Assembly (NCBI GenBank): GCA_021846325.1
Contig: JAJZBX010000001.1
Location: 62,001-126,000 of the forward strand
DNA from: Actinomycetes bacterium
Lineage (GTDB): Bacteria; Actinomycetota; Acidimicrobiia; Acidimicrobiales; RAAP-2
Length of the DNA: 64,000 nt
Direction: 5' to 3'
The translations under genes and the position numbers were made by a program. A model generated the notes under the pieces. That model was not told where the DNA came from, ran no database searches, and saw only the letters and a list, made by a program, of their open reading frames with translations. Shown here one piece after another: positions 58,032-64,000 of the stretch. How positions within the stretch are numbered: the stretch's first letter is position 1; each line of letters starts with the position of its first letter.

Positions 58032-59786
58032 CTACGAGTCGCTCCGACCGTCGCCGTGCCAGCTTCGCCACAGTGCGGCGTACGTACCGTCGCGGGCCAC
58101 CAGATCCTCGTGATGACCCAGCTCCACGATCCGGCCGTCGGCGACGACGCAGATCCGGTCGGCGTCGTGGGCGGTGTGAAGTCGGTGGGCGATCGCGACG
58201 ACGGTGCGGCCCGTCAACACCGCGCTGAGCGAGCGCTCCAGGTGACGCGCCGCACGGGGATCGAGCAGCGCGGTCGCCTCGTCGAGCACGAGGGTGTGAG
58301 GATTGGCGAGGATCAGACGCGCCAGCGCCACGCGTTGGGCTTCACTCGGCGCCAGCTGGAAGCCAACGGTGCCCAGTTCGGTGTCCAGGCCGGCCGGCAG
58401 CGCCGTCGCCCACGCCAGCGCATCCACCGCGTCCAGAGCGTTGAGAAGATCGTCATCGGTCGCGGTCGGTCGGGCCAACGCCAAGTTGTCTCGCAGCGTG
58501 CCAATGAACACGTGATGTTCCTGCGTTACGAGCGCGACGTGGGAACGCAGGTCGTTGATCGCGAGCGACGCGAGTTCGACATCGCCGATCCGCGCCGATC
58601 CGCGCCGCGGGGCGTCAAAGCCGGCGATCAAACGTCCAATAGTCGATTTACCCGCTCCCGACGGACCAACAATGGCGAGCCGCTCACCGGGTTGAATCAC
58701 TAGAGAAATGTCGTGCAACACGTCTCGATCGTCGCGATAGGCGTAGTCCACGTGATCCAGGGTGATGACCTCATTGATTGGCGTGCGGTGAGTGCGGGAC
58801 CGGTCGTCGTGAATTTCGGCCACCCCAACGAGTCGGGCCAAGGCGGTCTGACCGATCTGCAACTCGTCGAGCCACGAGATCATCGTGTCGATGGGATTGT
58901 TGATCTGAACCACGTACAGCGTGACCGTGGTCGCCGCACCCAACGTGATGACGTGGTGCAGGGCCAGCCACCCGCTCCAACCAAGGGTGGCCGCCACCGC
59001 GAGCGCGAAAGCGGTTTCGACCGTGGGGAACCACGTGACGCGCATCAAGAGGGTATAGAGCTCGGCGTAAAACGACTCACGAATGTTGTCATCGATACGA
59101 CGGTGTTGGCGCTCGCCAATGCGCAGCGCATCAACCGTTCGCGCACCCTCAGTGGTCTCCGAGACCGTGCCCGATATCGTGGCGTAACTGATTCGCTCTC
59201 GCCGGTAACCCGGCGTCGCGAAACGCAAGTACCGCCTCGTCGAGAGGAAGACGATGGGCAGGGACACGAGGCTGGCGGCCGCGGCTTCGGGGCTCACCAA
59301 CAACATCGCGGCCAGCGTGAGCCCGGCCTGCATGATGGCCACCGTCCACTCGGGGGCGGCGAAACGGACGGTTCGCGACAACGATTCAATGTCGTTGGTC
59401 GTGCGGCTCAACAAGTCGCCGGTACTCGCCCGTTCGACGGCCACCAGCGGCAGGGCCAGGACACTAGCCACGAACTCCTCGCGCAACTGTGCAAAAACCG
59501 TTTCGCCGAGCACGTAACTGCGACGTCGCGCCACGTACGTGAGCCCAGCGTAGGCGAGCGATGACGCGACGAGTCCAGCGACGTCACGGTCGATGCGTGG
59601 CCCACTGAGCTGGTGGTTCGTCGCCAAATTGGTGATCAGTCCGATGATCCACGCGGGCACGAGCGCCGCGACCGCGGCGAGACCGTAAAAGATCAAAGTG
59701 CGAGCGAGCGACGCCCGATGCTGGCGCACCAGGCGTCGGGCGTGCTCACGAACGACGTCGGTGTTCGCGATCGGGAGCTGACTCAC
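58032..59786 (-). CDS. ABC exporter half-transporter, ATP-competent NBD with degenerate signature motif
   Basis: Walker A GPSGAGKST, Walker B TLVLDEATALLD, H-loop AIAHR, but signature reads QLAPSEAQR. Confidence 0.9.
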   Translation of the reverse strand: MSQLPIANTDVVREHARRLVRQHRASLARTLIFYGLAAVAALVPAWIIGLITNLATNHQLSGPRIDRDVAGLVASSLAYAGLTYVARRRSYVLGETVFAQLREEFVASVLALPLVAVERASTGDLLSRTTNDIESLSRTVRFAAPEWTVAIMQAGLTLAAMLLVSPEAAAASLVSLPIVFLSTRRYLRFATPGYRRERISYATISGTVSETTEGARTVDALRIGERQHRRIDDNIRESFYAELYTLLMRVTWFPTVETAFALAVAATLGWSGWLALHHVITLGAATTVTLYVVQINNPIDTMISWLDELQIGQTALARLVGVAEIHDDRSRTHRTPINEVITLDHVDYAYRDDRDVLHDISLVIQPGERLAIVGPSGAGKSTIGRLIAGFDAPRRGSARIGDVELASLAINDLRSHVALVTQEHHVFIGTLRDNLALARPTATDDDLLNALDAVDALAWATALPAGLDTELGTVGFQLAPSEAQRVALARLILANPHTLVLDEATALLDPRAARHLERSLSAVLTGRTVVAIAHRLHTAHDADRICVVADGRIVELGHHEDLVARDGTYAALWRSWHGDGRSDS

Positions 59787-61522
59787 GCGAGGTCGTCTCG
59801 CATGACGATGTGTCGATACTGGGGCGACTTGGCCAACAGCGATCGGTGCGTGCCGACGTCGACGACGTGGCCGTCCACGACGAGGATGACCTCATCGGCG
59901 TGGTGGAGAATTAACGGACTCGTCGTTGCGACGAGTGTGGTGCGGTCACGCCGCGCACCGCGTAACCTCGCGGCGATGCGCCCCTCGGTATGGGTGTCCA
60001 CCGCCGAGGTCGGCTCGACCAAAATGAGGAGTTGGGCATCACAGAGAATCGCTCGCGCGAGGCTCAGCCGTTGGCGTTGCCCACCCGAGAAACGTCGTCC
60101 ACGCTCGTCAACCGAAGTCGCGAGACCCTCGTCGAGGGCGTCAAGGATGTCCAGCGCACTGGCGGCGGAGAGCGCGTTGAGAATCCGATCGTCGTCGTCG
60201 TCAACCTGGGACTCGTCGTGCAGCGCGAGCTCAGCGCGCAGTTCACCCGAGAACAACCGGGGTTCGATGTCGTCAACGACGATGTGGCGTCGGGTGTCGC
60301 TGAGTGAGAAGGACGTCAGGGGTACGCCATCAATGGTGACGTCGTCAACCTCGGGGACGAACCGCCCCAACCGGTCCGCAATCTGCATCGCTTCGGACGG
60401 TGTTTGGGTGACGAGCGCCGCAAAGACACCCCGTTCGAGGCGTATCCCCGTGCGCGCGTCGCCGTAAACGTTGATGACATCGGGCCACGGTTGGCTCGCA
60501 CTGGGCTCAGCGACGCGTGCGGTGATTCGCAGAATCTTCAGCACGCGGCCGGCGCCGATATGGGCTCGGGTCATGGCAATGACAAATTCGATGGCGGTCC
60601 GCAGGGGCGTGGTCAAGAACGTTGCGTAACCAAAGAACGCGACGAGTTGACCGGCCTGGAGTGTACCCGCCATGACGTCGTGTGCCCCGAGAAGCGTGAC
60701 GATGGCGGTAAGTATGGCCGGGAGCAGCACCTGGCCTGACTCCAGCGCCGCTTGGGGTGTCGCCACTCGATTACCCCGTTGGCGTACGAGGTCGCTCTGG
60801 CGCTGATAGTTCGCGTAGAACACCGCTTCGCCACCCACACCTCTAAGGATGCGCAAACCCGCCACGGTGTCCGAAGCGAGGGCGGCCAACCGACCCGCCG
60901 CCTCACGTTGAGCAGCCTGCGTGGCGTGGAGCGGACGCATGAGTGGGGTGGTCAGCGAGGCCAGCACGGGTACGCCGATGAGCACGATGAGGCCGAGTTC
61001 AACTGACGTGGAAAGCAGTATCACGGCCACCACAACCCAGGCCACGATGGCACCGACGAAACGCGCGACGACGTCGAAGGCACCGCCCACGCGCATGGCG
61101 TCGGCCGCTACCGTGTTGACGACGTCACCCGCCGGCACGACGTCGGTAACCGACGTTCCCGTTTGTGACACGTGGCGGCCAACCAACTGAATAGTTCGGT
61201 ACGCGGCGAGCATCCAGTTGGTCACCGCCATCTGGTGGCGAAGGGCACCAAAGATTGCTTGCAGCGCCCCTAACGCCATGACAACGCCAACCCAGGTGAA
61301 TAGCCCGCGCACGCTGTGGTTGACGATTCCGTGATCGATGGCGGCTCCCACCGCTGCCCAGAGCAGGGCTTGGCACAACATCCAGCCGGAGCCGAAGATC
61401 GCCGCCACGACCAACTGTCCGAGTTGGTGGCGGGCCACCCAGGTCAGATAGCGCGCGGGCGACCGCAAGTCGGCCGTGCCGGGATCGGCAACGGGGAGTT
61501 CTTGAAATGGTAGGTGTGGCAT
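59783..61522 (-). CDS. ABC exporter half-transporter lacking Walker A but with canonical signature motif
   Basis: Signature FSGGQRQRLSLARA intact; Walker A position reads LVTQTPSEAMQIADRLGRF; Walker B LLILVEPTSAVD; H-loop His missing (ATTSPLI). Confidence 0.9.
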   Translation of the reverse strand: MPHLPFQELPVADPGTADLRSPARYLTWVARHQLGQLVVAAIFGSGWMLCQALLWAAVGAAIDHGIVNHSVRGLFTWVGVVMALGALQAIFGALRHQMAVTNWMLAAYRTIQLVGRHVSQTGTSVTDVVPAGDVVNTVAADAMRVGGAFDVVARFVGAIVAWVVVAVILLSTSVELGLIVLIGVPVLASLTTPLMRPLHATQAAQREAAGRLAALASDTVAGLRILRGVGGEAVFYANYQRQSDLVRQRGNRVATPQAALESGQVLLPAILTAIVTLLGAHDVMAGTLQAGQLVAFFGYATFLTTPLRTAIEFVIAMTRAHIGAGRVLKILRITARVAEPSASQPWPDVINVYGDARTGIRLERGVFAALVTQTPSEAMQIADRLGRFVPEVDDVTIDGVPLTSFSLSDTRRHIVVDDIEPRLFSGELRAELALHDESQVDDDDDRILNALSAASALDILDALDEGLATSVDERGRRFSGGQRQRLSLARAILCDAQLLILVEPTSAVDTHTEGRIAARLRGARRDRTTLVATTSPLILHHADEVILVVDGHVVDVGTHRSLLAKSPQYRHIVMRDDLA

Positions 61523-61543
61523 CGTCGATCCTCAGCGATTGGT

Positions 61544-61903
<360 letters not shown>

Positions 61904-61976
61904 GCCTCCAGTCTGGCACATTGGCGGCGCTGGAACAAGCGCGTGCGACCATACACGAGAGCGATAGCCTCGCGTC

Positions 61977-63251
61977 GTGACCGACGAGGCTATGACCGAC
62001 GAGCGTCAGATCATCGAGGTCGGCGAGTTCTACGAGATGGTCACGGCGCAACTCGAGTCGGCCTTCGGTCGCCGCTTCCCGCGGTGGGTGCGCGGTGAGG
62101 TCTCGAAGATCTACGAGAAGACGCACCTGTACCTTGACCTGGTTGACGCGGGTTCGTCCGAGTCGGATTCGAAGCGCCCCGTGCTGAATGCACACTGCTG
62201 GGCGTCCCAGTGGAATGGCCTCAAGCGGCGTCTCGCCAGTGATGGAGCGGCACTTCGCCCCGGGACCGTCGTCAACCTCTTCGGGTACGTCGACGTCTAC
62301 GCGCCCTCCGGGCGCATCGGCTTCACGGTCCTCGACGTAGACGTAGCGGGACTTCTGGGTGACGTCGCCCGTCGCCGCCTCCAACTCATCGCCGGCCTTC
62401 GCGACGAAGGGCTGTTCGACGCCAATCGAGGTCGACCGCTCAGTTCGGTCCCGTTGCGCGTGGGGCTCGTGGCGAGCCGACAGACCGAGGGTTTCAGTGA
62501 CTTCACGGGTCAGTTGTTGCGATCTGGGCTGAGCTTCCAAGTCGTGCTCGCGAACACGCCCGTGCAGGGCGAAGCGGCACCGCCGCTCTTGGCGACGGCG
62601 ATCAAGCTTCTCGACGACCAGGGGCTCGACGTCATCTGCCTCGTGCGCGGAGGTGGCTCGCGTGGGGACCTCGCGTGCTTCGATGATGAACGGGTGGCTC
62701 GCGCAATTGCGGCGGCGCGCACGCCGGTGTTTACCGGGATCGGGCACACCGGCGACGAATCGGTCGCCGATCTGGTCGCCCACACGCACGCGATCACACC
62801 GACCAAACTCGGCGAAGATCTGGTAAGCGGCGTGAGCGATTGGCGCCGTCGCAACGTGGTCGAGCCGGCGCGCAGGATCGCGGGCGCCACAGAATCGGTG
62901 CTCGACGAAGCGTCCGAATTCTTGGGCGAACGACGGCGCACGATGATTTTCGCGGTGCGCGATCGCCTACGATCCGAGGGACGGCACCTGGCAGCGCTGC
63001 GCGACCACCTCGCGATTGGCGCCCGTCACGTGCTGGAGCGAGCCGATCACCTGCTCGAAGCTTCACGGTTGCTGCTGGTAGCGTACGACCCCCAGCGTCG
63101 CCTCGCTCAGGGCTGGTCCATCGTGACGACGTTAGATGGCACGATCGTTCACCGCGTCGGCGACGTGCGACGCGGTGACGAGGTAGCAGTTCGGGTGGTC
63201 GATGGCGTCATCGCGGCGACAGTCACGAGTGATGAAAGGGCGGAACCATGA
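61977..63251 (+). CDS. xseA: Exodeoxyribonuclease VII large subunit
   Basis: VRGEVSKIYEKTHLYLDLVD, GLVASRQTEGFSDFTGQLLRSG, VQGEAAPPLLATAI, LVRGGGSRGDLACFDDERVARAIAAARTPVFTGIGHTGDESVADLVAHTHAITPT. Confidence 0.95.
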   Translation: MTDEAMTDERQIIEVGEFYEMVTAQLESAFGRRFPRWVRGEVSKIYEKTHLYLDLVDAGSSESDSKRPVLNAHCWASQWNGLKRRLASDGAALRPGTVVNLFGYVDVYAPSGRIGFTVLDVDVAGLLGDVARRRLQLIAGLRDEGLFDANRGRPLSSVPLRVGLVASRQTEGFSDFTGQLLRSGLSFQVVLANTPVQGEAAPPLLATAIKLLDDQGLDVICLVRGGGSRGDLACFDDERVARAIAAARTPVFTGIGHTGDESVADLVAHTHAITPTKLGEDLVSGVSDWRRRNVVEPARRIAGATESVLDEASEFLGERRRTMIFAVRDRLRSEGRHLAALRDHLAIGARHVLERADHLLEASRLLLVAYDPQRRLAQGWSIVTTLDGTIVHRVGDVRRGDEVAVRVVDGVIAATVTSDERAEP

Positions 63252-63460
63252 CGGTTGGTGGATGGAATGAGGCGGCTGAGGAATTGAACACTATCGTGGC
63301 GTCCTTCGATGAGGGCGAGGTTTCGGTCGACGATTTGATCGCGAAATTGGCGCGAGCGACCGAGATCATCGAGGCGCTCGACGCGCGGCTGACCGCCACT
63401 CGCGCGACCGTCGACGAACTGGCACCGCGCATTGCGCACGTGGCGGATGGTCATGAGTGA
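63248..63460 (+). CDS. xseB: Exodeoxyribonuclease VII small subunit
   Basis: 70 aa; NEAAEELNTIVASFDEGEVSVDDLIAKLARATEIIEALDARL; overlaps xseA. Confidence 0.9.
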   Translation: MTVGGWNEAAEELNTIVASFDEGEVSVDDLIAKLARATEIIEALDARLTATRATVDELAPRIAHVADGHE

Positions 63461-64000
63461 CCAGCTGTACTTTCGTCAGCTGTTAGCGGGCCGTGACTTT
63501 GCCCGCGACGACGCGATCGCCGGCCAGATGGCGAACTTCGTGTACGCCTTCGGGGATCGGCAAAGCGGCGAGGCCGTCGTGGTCGATCCAGCGTACCGAC
63601 CGCGCGAGATCCTCGACGCGCTGTCCAGTGACGCGATGAGGGTGGTCGGCGTTGTGGCGACCCACTACCACGCCGACCACGTCGGCGGCAGACTGGGCAG
63701 TCACGTCATCGCCGGGCTGCAAGAGCTGCTGGAGATCACTGACGTTCCGATTCACGTGCAGGACGATGAAGCATCGTGGATCACCAGCGGTACCACGATT
63801 GGCGACCACCACCTCGTTCGCCACCAGGGTGGCGACGAACTGCGAGTAGGGGCCATCACGGCCACGTTGTTGCACACACCGGGCCATAGCGCGGGCAGTC
63901 AATGCGTGCTCGTTGATCGTCGGCTCGTGAGCGGCGACACCCTGTTCCTGGACGGATGCGGCCGTACGGACCTACCCGGCTCGAATCCGGAATTGATGTA
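63453..64000 (+). CDS. MBL-fold metallo-hydrolase (glyoxalase II/persulfide dioxygenase-like), 3'-truncated by window edge
   Basis: ATHYHADHVGGRLGSHV, LLHTPGHSAGSQCVLVDRRLVSGDTLFLDGCGRTDLPGSNPELM; open to the window end. Confidence 0.88.
   Translation, partial: MSDQLYFRQLLAGRDFARDDAIAGQMANFVYAFGDRQSGEAVVVDPAYRPREILDALSSDAMRVVGVVATHYHADHVGGRLGSHVIAGLQELLEITDVPIHVQDDEASWITSGTTIGDHHLVRHQGGDELRVGAITATLLHTPGHSAGSQCVLVDRRLVSGDTLFLDGCGRTDLPGSNPELM

Noticed and set aside
57177-58703. 508-aa plus-strand ORF
   Set aside because: Antisense to the TM0106-like nuclease and ABC exporter, both with recognizable motifs; no family resemblance.

Overview
High-GC actinobacterial chromosomal window; the gene content (fused kgd, CofC/FbiD, leaderless and GTG-rich overlapping genes) is suggestive of an Acidimicrobiia-like genome, but this is not proven. 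Most of the window is housekeeping or metabolic sequence: rnhB, cofC/fbiD, dipeptide ABC uptake genes, kgd, xthA, a UvrD-like helicase, a membrane MurF-like ligase with ddl, a GH3 glycosidase, a radical SAM/SPASM protein, xseAB, rnpB and tRNA-Val(UAC). The most interesting points are: (1) a 118-bp MITE-like element with ~34-bp terminal inverted repeats and a perfect 8-bp target-site duplication (10931-11064); (2) a five-gene minus-strand block directly downstream of rnpB, encoding two heterodimeric ABC exporters whose nucleotide-binding domains are reciprocally degenerate, with a RecB/Cas4-like putative nuclease between them; (3) a stand-alone (AKKAP)n histone-H1-tail-like protein built from six amino-acid types; (4) an isolated convergent MobF-relaxase-like / VirD4-TraG-like gene pair without other T4SS genes; (5) a NYN-nuclease protein with a basic linker and C-terminal domain; (6) a PNPOx-NUDIX fusion; (7) a three-gene membrane-BTAD regulatory operon. 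Family assignments come from motif reading only; no database search was run.
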